From: Acidimicrobiia bacterium
GTDB lineage: Bacteria; Actinomycetota; Acidimicrobiia; Acidimicrobiales; Poriferisodalaceae
Reading direction: 5' to 3'
Length of the DNA stretch: 51,976 bases
NCBI GenBank assembly: GCA_022820505.1
Contig: JAJEFK010000049.1
Location: 1 to 51,976, forward strand
Shown here piece after piece: positions 41,313 to 48,715 of this stretch (within the stretch, counting starts at the first letter, position 1; the number at the start of each line of letters is the position of its first letter). The notes beneath the pieces were generated by a model. It worked only from the letters and a program-made list of their open reading frames with translations. It had not been told where the DNA came from and ran no database searches. Both the position numbers and the translations under genes were made by a program.

Positions 41313-41331
41313 GCTTGCACGACAGGCAAGC
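41313..41331. promoter_or_regulatory. Inverted repeat GCTTGC-N7-GCAAGC, candidate operator
   Basis: Perfect 6-bp arms placed 30 bp upstream of the enoyl-CoA hydratase start and 137 bp before the divergent methyltransferase. TetR-family regulators of acyl-CoA genes often use palindromes of this general kind. No regulator gene is adjacent. Confidence 0.3.
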
Positions 41332-41467
41332 GAGTGCCGACGGATGCCGTCGCACGTGCGAGAAAATCGGTCGTGTGGCGCGAGCAGGCAGCGGTACGTT
41401 GCCGTTGTAGGCATCACTCCTCGACCCGTTCCCCTCATGTGCATCAACTCAGGACACGCATCGCCCG

Positions 41468-42463
41468 ATGACGACCACGCTGAATGACCTGGTGAAATCC
41501 AAGGGCTATGTGGTGGCCGACGGCGCCATGGGCACGCAGCTGTTCGCCGCCGGGTTGTCGGCGGGGTGGTCGCCGGAAGAATGGAATCTCAGCCACCCCG
41601 ACGAGATACGGGCCGTCCACCGCGGCTACCTGCAGGCGGGTGCTGACCTGATCGTGACGAACAGCTTCGGCGGCAACTGCTTCCGGCAGTCGCTGCACGG
41701 CTTCGAACGCCAAGTGCGCGAGCTCAACATTGCCGCTGCGCAGATTGGCCAGGTCGAAGCCGACGCCGAGACGCAACGGTCGGGGCGGCCGGTGCTGGTG
41801 GCCGGCTCGATGGGTCCGACGGGCGAACTGCTGACGCCGCTCGGCGACATGAGCATCGAAGCGTGCGAAGCCGCATTCGCCGAACAGGCTGCTGCGCTCG
41901 ATGCAGGCGGGGTCGATCTGCTGTGGATCGAGACGATGAGCGCACTCGACGAAGTCGAAGCTGCCGTCCGCGCAGCGCGCCGGGTGTGCGACCTGCCCGT
42001 CGCGGTCACCATGAGCTTCGACACCGCCAGCTGCACGATGATGGGCGTCAGCGGCAACGAGTTGGCCGATCGTCTGGGGCCGCTGGAGCTCGCCGCCATC
42101 GGCGCCAACTGCGGCAACAACGTGCCCGACACCGAGGCAGCCGTGCTCGCCATTGCCAGCGTCGCGCCGGGCACCCCGGTCATCTCCAAGCCGAACGCCG
42201 GCGTGCCGGTGTGGCACGGTCATTCGCTCGTCTACGACGGCACGCCAGATCTGCTGGCCGCTCACTCGCACCGGGTTCACGCCGCCGGCGTGAGCGTGAT
42301 CGGCAGCTGCTGCGGCAGCACCCCCGAGCACACCGCCAAGATCGTGGCCGTGCTGGCAGGCGAGGAACCCACGCCCGAAGTCACCGCAGCGCCCAACCCT
42401 CGCGAGACGCTCGACGAGCGGCTCGTTCGCAGGCGTCCGCGCCGGCGACGGCACCGCCATTGA
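41468..42463 (+). CDS. Homocysteine S-methyltransferase-family protein
   Basis: A 331-aa zinc-dependent methyltransferase (BHMT/MetH N-terminal type barrel). VADGAMGTQLFAAGL is the start of the barrel, VTNSFGGN a substrate block, and the zinc ligands are the Cys of AIGANCG and the Cys pair in GSCCGSTPEHT. It transfers a methyl group from a donor such as betaine or S-methylmethionine to homocysteine or another thiol/selenol. The arginine-rich tail after residue 310 looks disordered. It lies 67 bp upstream of the UGSC gene pair on the same strand and may be in the same operon. Confidence 0.85.
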   Translation: MTTTLNDLVKSKGYVVADGAMGTQLFAAGLSAGWSPEEWNLSHPDEIRAVHRGYLQAGADLIVTNSFGGNCFRQSLHGFERQVRELNIAAAQIGQVEADAETQRSGRPVLVAGSMGPTGELLTPLGDMSIEACEAAFAEQAAALDAGGVDLLWIETMSALDEVEAAVRAARRVCDLPVAVTMSFDTASCTMMGVSGNELADRLGPLELAAIGANCGNNVPDTEAAVLAIASVAPGTPVISKPNAGVPVWHGHSLVYDGTPDLLAAHSHRVHAAGVSVIGSCCGSTPEHTAKIVAVLAGEEPTPEVTAAPNPRETLDERLVRRRPRRRRHRH

Positions 42464-42492
42464 CCGCGACCGGATTCCGGCAGAGAGGTCCG

Positions 42493-42534
42493 ATGGCCTC
42501 GGCTGCGCGCAACCGAGACAGCGGCAAACCATGA
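42493..42534 (+). CDS. Possible 13-aa leader peptide ORF
   Basis: ATG 42493 follows GAGAGG by 4 bp and encodes MASAARNRDSGKP. Its TGA at 42532-42534 overlaps the ATG (42531) of the next gene. The layout would allow reinitiation coupling. It is short and the frame is also open upstream, so it may be fortuitous. Confidence 0.25.
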   Translation: MASAARNRDSGKP

Positions 42535-43610
42535 CACCGAACAGGGACGTCGAATCGGCGGACCCGTGGCAGGCCATCGAGGCCTGCTACGAGGCAGGCT
42601 GGACCGATGGGCTGCCGGTCGTGCCGCCGACCGAGCCGCTGGTGGACACCATGGTGGCCGGCGGCGTCTGGGACGCAGACGACGTCCTGCTGCGCGAGCC
42701 CGCACGCGGCGTGGAGGTCAGCGCTCGCAAAGCCGCCGCCAACGCCGTCATGGCCGGGTGCCTGCCCGAGTACTTCCCGGTGGTGGGCGCGGCTCTCGCC
42801 GCTGTCGGCGACCCGACCTTCGAACTGCATGCCGTGTCGGCCAGCACCGGCGGCGCAGCCATCCTCATCGCAGTCAACGGTCCGATCCGTGACGAGATCG
42901 GCGTCCACTACAAGGAGAACCTGTTCGGCCCCGGTTTCCGGGCCAACGCCACGATCGGCCGCGCTGTGCGGCTGGTGCTGCGCAACTGCCTCGCCGCCAT
43001 TCCCGGCAAGCTCGACAAGAGCACCCAGGGCTGGGCCGGCAAGTACGCGATGTGCTTCGGGGAAGACGAGGACACCAGCCCGTGGGAGCCGTACCACGTG
43101 TCGCTCGGCTACTCGCCCGGCCAGAGCACAGTGACCGTCATGGCTGCCGAGTCGGGACACAACGTGCTGAACCATGCATCGCCAGATCCCGAGGGACTGC
43201 TGGGCACGTTTGCCGACACGATGTCGGCGCTCGGCTCGCTCAGCTCGGGCCGGTCGCTGGTGGTGTTCTCTCCCGAGCACGCCTGCAAGCTCGGGGCCGC
43301 TGGCTGGAGCCGTGCGCAGGTGCAGGAGTACCTGTTCGCTCACGCCACTCGCACGTACGCCGAGGTGAAACGCGGGGGCAAGGTCGAGGCAGCCGGGAAC
43401 GTCACCGGCTTCCACCCGACGCAATGGATGGAGACCGACCCGCAGGTGCAGCCCGGCGACGAGGACATCTCGGTGCCCCGCGGGACGTGTCCCGACGACA
43501 TCGCGCTCATGGTCGGCGGCGGCGATGCCGGCGGTCACTCCTCGTTCTTTCCCACCTGGAGCCGTGACCGCAGCGTCCCGCTCATCACCCAGGAGATACT
43601 CACGCCATGA
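42531..43610 (+). CDS. Conserved partner protein of the UGSC selenoprotein, function unknown
   Basis: A 359-aa soluble protein with no signal or membrane helix. Conserved-looking blocks are WTDGLPVVPPTEPLVDTM, AANAVMAGCLPEYFPVVGAAL, SASTGGAAILIAVNGPIRDEI, FRANATIGRAVRLVLRNCLAA and the C-terminal MVGGGDAGGHSSFFPTW. I do not recognise a named enzyme family. Its stop overlaps the start of the selenoprotein (ATGA at 43607-43610), indicating translational coupling and probably a shared complex or pathway. Several cysteines (for example GCLPEYFP and RNCLAA) could face a redox partner, but this is speculation. Confidence 0.7.
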   Translation: MTPNRDVESADPWQAIEACYEAGWTDGLPVVPPTEPLVDTMVAGGVWDADDVLLREPARGVEVSARKAAANAVMAGCLPEYFPVVGAALAAVGDPTFELHAVSASTGGAAILIAVNGPIRDEIGVHYKENLFGPGFRANATIGRAVRLVLRNCLAAIPGKLDKSTQGWAGKYAMCFGEDEDTSPWEPYHVSLGYSPGQSTVTVMAAESGHNVLNHASPDPEGLLGTFADTMSALGSLSSGRSLVVFSPEHACKLGAAGWSRAQVQEYLFAHATRTYAEVKRGGKVEAAGNVTGFHPTQWMETDPQVQPGDEDISVPRGTCPDDIALMVGGGDAGGHSSFFPTWSRDRSVPLITQEILTP

Positions 43611-44428
43611 CCGTCACGCTGGTGGACCCGACGCTCCCCGTCAGCGGTGCGGGCGTCGCACTCGCGCCGCGGCCCGACTCGCTTGAGGGTGCTGTCATCG
43701 GATTGGTGAGCAACGGCAAGACACACGCCCCCGCGATCCTCCAACGGGTTGCCCAGAACCTCATCGAAACCCACGGGGCGCGCGACGCCGTGCTGATGAT
43801 GAAGCCCACCGCCAACCTGCCAGCCGCTCCCGAGGAAGTGGAAGCGCTGGCCGCCGAGGTAACGGCGATCATCGCCGCCATCGGCGATTGAGGAAGCTGC
43901 TCGTCGAGCAGTGTGCTCGATGCCGTGCACTCCGAGGCGCTGGGTGTGCCCGCCGCAGCGATCCTGACCGAGCCATTCGCTGCCACCGGCCAGGCAATCG
44001 CCGAACTGCAGGGCTTCACCGACTACCCGTTCGCCACCGTGCCGCATCCCATCGGCAGCCTGACCTCAGCCGAGGCGATGGCCGTCGCCGATGCAGTGAC
44101 CCCCACGGTGCTGGCACTGCTCACCACCGCTGATGCTCAGGCTGGCAGTGCCGACGAGTCGAGCGCACCGGCGACTGGTATCACTCCCACCGATGTCGTA
44201 GAGGAACTGGCCGTTGTCATGCGAGCTGACCGCGCCGACCTCACTGCGTCGATCACCGGACGCCACATCACACTCAGCCTCCACATTCCCGACGAAGCCT
44301 GCGCTGAGTGCATCCTGCCCGCGTCGATGCTCGTGCCCATGTTCCAGCACCGCTTCGACACCGAACTCGGACCCGGCTGGGCTATCTCCCTCAACGACCC
44401 CCGCGCGCCCGAACACAGCAGCACGTGA
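43607..44428 (+). CDS. UGSC-family selenoprotein with in-frame UGA (Sec95)
   Basis: A 273-aa product if the TGA at 43889-43891 is read as selenocysteine. The first 94 codons (VIGLVSNGKTHAPAILQRVA ... VTAIIAAIGD) and the codons after the TGA (GSCSSSSVLDAVHSEALGVPAAAILTEPF ... YPFATVPHPIG) are in the same frame and together give the D-U-G-S-C redox motif and flanks of the UGSC selenoprotein family. The segment after the TGA has no start codon with a ribosome-binding site. A 9-bp hairpin 10 nt downstream fits a bacterial SECIS. A C-terminal extension (about 185-273) carries C232-A-E-C235. Function unknown; U-x-x-C implies thiol redox chemistry. The sel genes are not in the window. Confidence 0.88.
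43902..43922 (+). promoter_or_regulatory. Candidate bacterial SECIS element
   Basis: The hairpin CGUCGAGCA / UGCUCGAUG has 9 pairs including one G-U and an apical loop GUG at 43911-43913. Between the UGA (43889-43891) and the loop lie 19 nt, inside the 16-37 nt window of the bacterial SECIS consensus, and G is the first loop base as required. A competing hairpin CUGCUC-GUC-GAGCAG at 43897-43911 is too close to the UGA to fit. Confidence 0.7.
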
Positions 44429-44469
44429 ACAACTGGGGCCGCCCGAACCCGCCATTTCCGCGTGCGATC

Positions 44470-44475
44470 TAGGGT
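44470..44475 (+). promoter_or_regulatory. Candidate -10 box (TAGGGT), leaderless start
   Basis: TAGGGT ends exactly 6 nt before ATG 44482, with no Shine-Dalgarno sequence, suggesting a leaderless transcript and a transcription unit separate from the selenoprotein upstream. Confidence 0.4.
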
Positions 44476-44481
44476 GAGCCC

Positions 44482-45480
44482 ATGAACGGTCAGCTGCTTG
44501 CGGGTACCACCAAGGGTGTCTTTGTCATCGACGACGCGGGGTCCAGACAGACGCTCGAAGCACGCCACGTCCGCGACCTCGTCAACCTCGACGGCCGCCT
44601 GTTCGCCGGGTCGGCCGCGGGCTTGTTCACCAGCGAGGACGGCGGCATCACCTGGGCTGGGCCACAGCTCGCCGGGCGCGAGGTGTGGCAGATCCGGGCC
44701 GCCAGCGACGGCCGGCTGTACGCCAGCACCGAGCCCGCGGCCCTGTTTCGCAGTGACGACGGCGGCGCAACGTGGGACGAGATCACGGCATTCGCTGCGC
44801 TCCCCGAAGCGGAGCGCTGGTGCGTGCCGGTCGAGCCTCCCCTGCCGGGGCGGGCACGTGCGCTCGTCATCGACGAGGACGATCCCGACCGCATCTGGGT
44901 CGGTGTCGAGGTCGGCGGTGTGGCCCGCACCACCGACGGCGGCGAGAGCTGGACGGTCGACCTGCCCGGCGACAACCCAGACATCCACATGATGTTCGCC
45001 CACCCCGCCGAGCCGGGGGTGCTGTTCATCAGCACCGGATACGGCCGCTTTGACGGCGTCGCCGAAGAGCTCGAAGGCAACGCCGGCGTGTTCCGCTCCG
45101 ACGATTACGGCGAGTCATGGCAGTACGCATGGAAGGGCGTCGTGCCGCGCTACTCGCGACCGCTGTGCGTCGACCGCCGCGACCCCTACAGCGTCACCGT
45201 CGCCAGTGCCCCCACTGCGTTCTCGCACTACAAGGACGACGGCGGGGCTCATGCGGACCTCTACCGGTCTGATGACCACGGCCAGTCGTGGCGGTCGCTC
45301 TGCGACGAGGCCCATTCGCCGTCGCCGGTCAACTTCCATGGCCTGATCGCCGATCCTGACAACGTGGGCGGGGTGCTGGTCGGCACCGACACCGGCGAGG
45401 TCTGGCAGGTGTCCGACGATGCCCAGTGGACCGAGCTCGGGTCGGGTCTCCCGCTCGTCTGGTCGCTGGCCGTGGTCTGA
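44482..45480 (+). CDS. Asp-box (BNR) repeat beta-propeller protein
   Basis: A 332-aa cytoplasmic protein with repeated Asp-box motifs S-x-D-x-G-x-T/S-W: SEDGGITW, SDDGGATW, TTDGGESW, SDDYGESW and SDDHGQSW, spaced about 45-70 residues as in six-bladed sialidase-like propellers. No signal peptide and no sialidase catalytic R-I-P motif are seen, so enzyme activity is doubtful. These proteins are often annotated as exo-alpha-sialidase or glycosyl hydrolase without proof. The next gene begins 55 bp downstream. Confidence 0.82.
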   Translation: MNGQLLAGTTKGVFVIDDAGSRQTLEARHVRDLVNLDGRLFAGSAAGLFTSEDGGITWAGPQLAGREVWQIRAASDGRLYASTEPAALFRSDDGGATWDEITAFAALPEAERWCVPVEPPLPGRARALVIDEDDPDRIWVGVEVGGVARTTDGGESWTVDLPGDNPDIHMMFAHPAEPGVLFISTGYGRFDGVAEELEGNAGVFRSDDYGESWQYAWKGVVPRYSRPLCVDRRDPYSVTVASAPTAFSHYKDDGGAHADLYRSDDHGQSWRSLCDEAHSPSPVNFHGLIADPDNVGGVLVGTDTGEVWQVSDDAQWTELGSGLPLVWSLAVV

Positions 45481-45535
45481 CGCGACCCGGGAGGCCACGG
45501 ACAGCCCGACGGCGGCGAAGCTGGAGACGGAGCGC

Positions 45536-46831
45536 ATGCAGGACCGCTACGGCCTCGAAGTGAGCACCTCATCCGCCGCGGCCCGTGACGCCTATGTCGA
45601 GGGCATCGACCGGATGCTGTCGGCCGAGGCCGGGGTTGAGGAATGCCTGTCGGCGGCGATCGCGGCCGATCCAAGGTTTGCCCTCCCTCACGCCGCCTTG
45701 GCCCGCCAGCACCAGCTCTACGTGCGGCCCGACGAAGCACGGGCCTCAGCGGAGGCCGCCGTCGAGCTGAGCCGGGGCGCGACCATCAGGGAACAGCAGC
45801 ACATCGAGATTGTGCGGCTGCTCATTACCGGCCAGGTGCCCCAAGCGCTCGACCTCATCCGCCAACACGTCATCGACTTCCCTCGCGACGCGTTCGCCCT
45901 GGCGCCCGCCTGCGGCGTGTTCGGCACCATCGGCTTCAGCGGCCGCATCGGCCGCGAAGCCGAACTGCTCGCCTTCCTCGAGCCGCTCGCCACCCACTAC
46001 GGCGACGACTGGTGGTTTGCCACCGTGCATGCCTTCGCCCTCATCGAGACCGGACGGTGGGACCGGGGCCGACAGCTCGCCGAGCATGCGCTCGAACAGC
46101 GGCCAACCACCCCCCACGGTGCCCACACGCTGGTACATGCGCTCTTCGAAGCCGGCGCAGATGACGAAGCGGTCGATTTCCTCGACGGGTGGCTACCCGG
46201 AGCTGACCGGGCGAGCGTGCTGCACTGCCACATCTGGTGGCACTACGCGCTGGTGCTCATGGCGGTCAACCGCCACGACGATGCATGGCAGGCCTTCCGC
46301 CACAACTGCCTGCCTGGCACCACGACTAGCCCACCGATCACCGTGTTCTCTGACTCGTCATCGTTCATGTGGCGATCGGAGTTGGCAGGGCAACCTCGCG
46401 ATCGCGCCGTCTGGCAGCAGGTTCGAGAGTTCTACGAGGAGCGGTTCCCGCAGCCCATCGTGTTCGTCGATGCCCATGCCGGGCTCACCTACGCCGTCCT
46501 CGGCGAAACCGAACAGCTCCAGGCGTGCATCACCGAGCTGCAGGAGCTTGGCGAGGCAGGCCGCCTGCCGGCAGGCACCACCGGAGCAACGCTGGCTCGG
46601 GCCTACAGCGCCTTCGTCGATGAGAAGTGGTCGACGGTCATCGATGTCCTCGAGCCGCTGATCCCCCAGGTCGTCCGCATCGGCGGCAGCCGGGCCCAGC
46701 GTGACCTGATGACCAATACGTTGCTCGCGGCCTATGTCAAAGCCGGTCGTACCGACGAGGCACGAGCGTTCTGTGCCCAGGTCGTCGACCGCCGACCCAC
46801 TCGCCCGGTGGCTGGCTTCGAATTGTGCTGA
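45536..46831 (+). CDS. Tetratricopeptide-repeat protein (TTC38-like)
   Basis: A 431-aa soluble helical protein. The opening MQDRYGLEVSTSSAAARDAYVEGIDRMLS and the later HALFEAGADDEAVDFLDGWLPG, HIWWHYALVLMAVNRHDDAWQAF and HAGLTYAVLGETEQ follow the pattern of TTC38-like TPR proteins, which are found in bacteria and eukaryotes without known function. TPR helices are visible through most of the length. ATG 45536 has GGAG about 6 bp upstream; the longer frame from 45419 overlaps the preceding gene. Confidence 0.82.
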   Translation: MQDRYGLEVSTSSAAARDAYVEGIDRMLSAEAGVEECLSAAIAADPRFALPHAALARQHQLYVRPDEARASAEAAVELSRGATIREQQHIEIVRLLITGQVPQALDLIRQHVIDFPRDAFALAPACGVFGTIGFSGRIGREAELLAFLEPLATHYGDDWWFATVHAFALIETGRWDRGRQLAEHALEQRPTTPHGAHTLVHALFEAGADDEAVDFLDGWLPGADRASVLHCHIWWHYALVLMAVNRHDDAWQAFRHNCLPGTTTSPPITVFSDSSSFMWRSELAGQPRDRAVWQQVREFYEERFPQPIVFVDAHAGLTYAVLGETEQLQACITELQELGEAGRLPAGTTGATLARAYSAFVDEKWSTVIDVLEPLIPQVVRIGGSRAQRDLMTNTLLAAYVKAGRTDEARAFCAQVVDRRPTRPVAGFELC

Positions 46832-46862
46832 TCGCGGTTGTGAGATCGCAGCCCGCCGTCAA

Positions 46863-47279
46863 TCAGAACCCGTGCCAGCCGTCGAGTGCTGCCGACTGTT
46901 CAATCCACGCTGACATCTGCGCGGTGTCGAATTGATCCTCAGGGATGTCCACCCAGCGCGAATCAGGATCTTTGCCCGAGCCAGGCGGCTCGGGAACTAG
47001 CAGCGCGCCATTCAGGAACGTCACCTTGACGTAGCGGGTGAATGCATGGCAGCTCGCGAACCACCCGCGCCCCTCGATGCCGTAGAAGGGTGAGTTCCAG
47101 CGCACGGCCTTGCGCACGTCGGGCACGACGTGCTCGACCAGATCATCCAGCTGGCGAGCGATGGTGCCCTTCCACCCCGGCATCGCCGCGATGTACGCCT
47201 GCACCGGGGCATCGCCGTCGCCCTTGGGAATCTGCGGATTGCCGCCCGCGAGCAACTTCGGCTGCTGCGAGCTAGCCAT
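46863..47279 (-). CDS. DUF1801 (YdhG-like) protein
   Basis: A 138-aa protein. VQAYIAAMPGWKGTIARQLDDLVEHVVPDVRKAVRWNSPFYGIEGRGWFA followed by VKVTFLNGALLVPEP is the DUF1801 fold (the W/N-x-P-x-Y and K-V-x-L-x-F segments). Members include frataxin-like proteins implicated in iron handling in Firmicutes, but many are uncharacterised. Start ATG 47279 abuts the tRNA-Ala gene on the same strand. Convergent with the TPR gene. Confidence 0.85.
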   Translation of the reverse strand: MASSQQPKLLAGGNPQIPKGDGDAPVQAYIAAMPGWKGTIARQLDDLVEHVVPDVRKAVRWNSPFYGIEGRGWFASCHAFTRYVKVTFLNGALLVPEPPGSGKDPDSRWVDIPEDQFDTAQMSAWIEQSAALDGWHGF

Positions 47280-47281
47280 CG

Positions 47282-47355
47282 TGGAGCTGACGGGACTCGA
47301 ACCCGTGACCCCCTGCTTGCAAAGCAGGTGCTCTTGCCATCTGAGCTACAGCCCC
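47282..47355 (-). tRNA. tRNA-Ala (anticodon TGC)
   Basis: On the minus strand GGGGCTGTAGCTCAGAT begins a class I tRNA. The anticodon loop TTTGCAA (anticodon TGC) is flanked by CTGC and GCAG arms. The T-arm is ACGGG-TTCGAGT-CCCGT, the acceptor partner CAGCTCC and the discriminator A. CCA is not encoded. Confidence 0.95.
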
Positions 47356-47459
47356 AAGAAGCGAGGGCCACCGAGGGTACCGGCCAGCGGTCCCCGCGAT
47401 TCCGGGCGAGGTCAGCGGAACCCGCGGGGCAGGCCGGCGCAGGGCAGGCTTGGAGACTG

Positions 47460-48668
47460 GTGGCCAGCACATCGAGTCTGAGAATCCCGGGCGAGCCGGA
47501 GGACGCGTCGGCCCCGTGGTCGATTGCGGCTGCGGCATTTGCTGCCAATTTCGTGACGTTCGGGATCCTCTTCTCGTTCGGGGTGTTCCTGACACCCATC
47601 GCTCGTGACCTCGGCACCACGACCGGACCAGTGGCCGCCTTGTTCTCCACGGCCGTCTGCACCTACTACGCCGGCGGTGCGATCGGGGGTCGCATAGGGG
47701 ACCGCTACGGCGCCCGTCTGCTGGTCGGAGTCGCAGCGGTGGCGATGTCAGCGGGTCTTCTGCTGACCGCCTGGTCGAATGCGCTGTGGCAGACCTACGC
47801 CGCGTTCGGGGTCTTGGTGGGGCTCGCCACGGGCTTCTGCTACCCGTCGATGATCGGCCTGATCGGCCGCAGCTTCAGCGAGCGACGGCGTCCCGCGGCG
47901 ATGGGCTTCCTGCTGGCCGGCGTAGGCGCCGGCACTCTGGTCATGCCGCTGGCGAGCCATGCGTTGATCTCGAGGCTGGGCTGGCGCCAGACCTACGCCG
48001 TACTGGCTGCTGTGGCCCTCATCGCCATCGGCTGGGCAGCGACGCGCGGCGACCGGGTGAACATCTCCACAGCCGGTCTCGTTCGTGTCACCCGGCTGGT
48101 GCGCTCGCGCCGATTCCTGCTGTTCTTTGCGGCAGTCGTGGCGATCGGGCCGGGCTTCTACGCGCCGGTCGCGTTCTACAACGACTACGCGGTCAACCGT
48201 GGTGTTGCGCCGGCATTGGCCGCTGCATTGATCGGCATCTCGGGCGCGACGAGCGTCGTCGCCCGCCTGGCCTGCGGCGCACTGGGCCACCGCGCCGATC
48301 CGATGTGGCTGTGCCGGGCCGCGTTCGCAGCCATGACGGCAGCGCTGGCGATCTGGTGGATCTCTGACGGGAACCCCGCCGTGCTGATCGCCAGTGCCGT
48401 TGCGCACGGCGTCGGCTGGGCGGTGTGGGTGACCGCGACACCCTCCGTGCTGGCTGGCTGGTACGGAGTAGAGAACCTGGGCGGCGTGATCGGCATTCAC
48501 TACACGGGTCTCGGATTCGGCGCGCTCGCCGGGCCGGCTGCTTGCGGCTTCATCATCGACGCCTCTGGGTTCGGACCCGCAATCGCGCTCGTCACCGTCA
48601 CCAGCCTGGGTGCACTCGGTCTGTTGATGCTGCCGATGCGGGAAGCGGCCGTCGCAGGATCGCCATAG
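47460..48668 (+). CDS. MFS transporter (monocarboxylate-porter-like)
   Basis: A 402-aa membrane protein with twelve hydrophobic helices. FAANFVTFGILFSFGVFLTPI and YYAGGAIGGRIGDRYGARLLV form the first helices and the loop 2-3 motif G-x-x-x-D-R-x-G-x-R. ATGFCYPSMIGLIGRSFSERRRPAAMGFLLAG is the second characteristic block. The overall style matches MCT/oxalate-formate-antiporter-like permeases; the cargo is unknown. GTG 47460 is the likely start; the open frame reaching back to 47130 covers the tRNA and is not coding. It lies 47 bp before the methyltransferase gene. Confidence 0.85.
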   Translation: MASTSSLRIPGEPEDASAPWSIAAAAFAANFVTFGILFSFGVFLTPIARDLGTTTGPVAALFSTAVCTYYAGGAIGGRIGDRYGARLLVGVAAVAMSAGLLLTAWSNALWQTYAAFGVLVGLATGFCYPSMIGLIGRSFSERRRPAAMGFLLAGVGAGTLVMPLASHALISRLGWRQTYAVLAAVALIAIGWAATRGDRVNISTAGLVRVTRLVRSRRFLLFFAAVVAIGPGFYAPVAFYNDYAVNRGVAPALAAALIGISGATSVVARLACGALGHRADPMWLCRAAFAAMTAALAIWWISDGNPAVLIASAVAHGVGWAVWVTATPSVLAGWYGVENLGGVIGIHYTGLGFGALAGPAACGFIIDASGFGPAIALVTVTSLGALGLLMLPMREAAVAGSP

Positions 48669-48715
48669 GGCGTGCATGGATCGGGCCCGGGGCTCAGCCT
48701 CTTAGGCTCCCCCGG

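Noticed and set aside
43913..44428. Separate 171-aa gene starting at GTG 43913
   Set aside because: No ribosome-binding site, and the sequence is the direct in-frame continuation of the UGSC motif; read-through of UGA explains it better.
47130..47459. N-terminal extension of the MFS transporter
   Set aside because: It would cover the tRNA-Ala gene and part of the opposite-strand DUF1801 gene; homology starts after GTG 47460.
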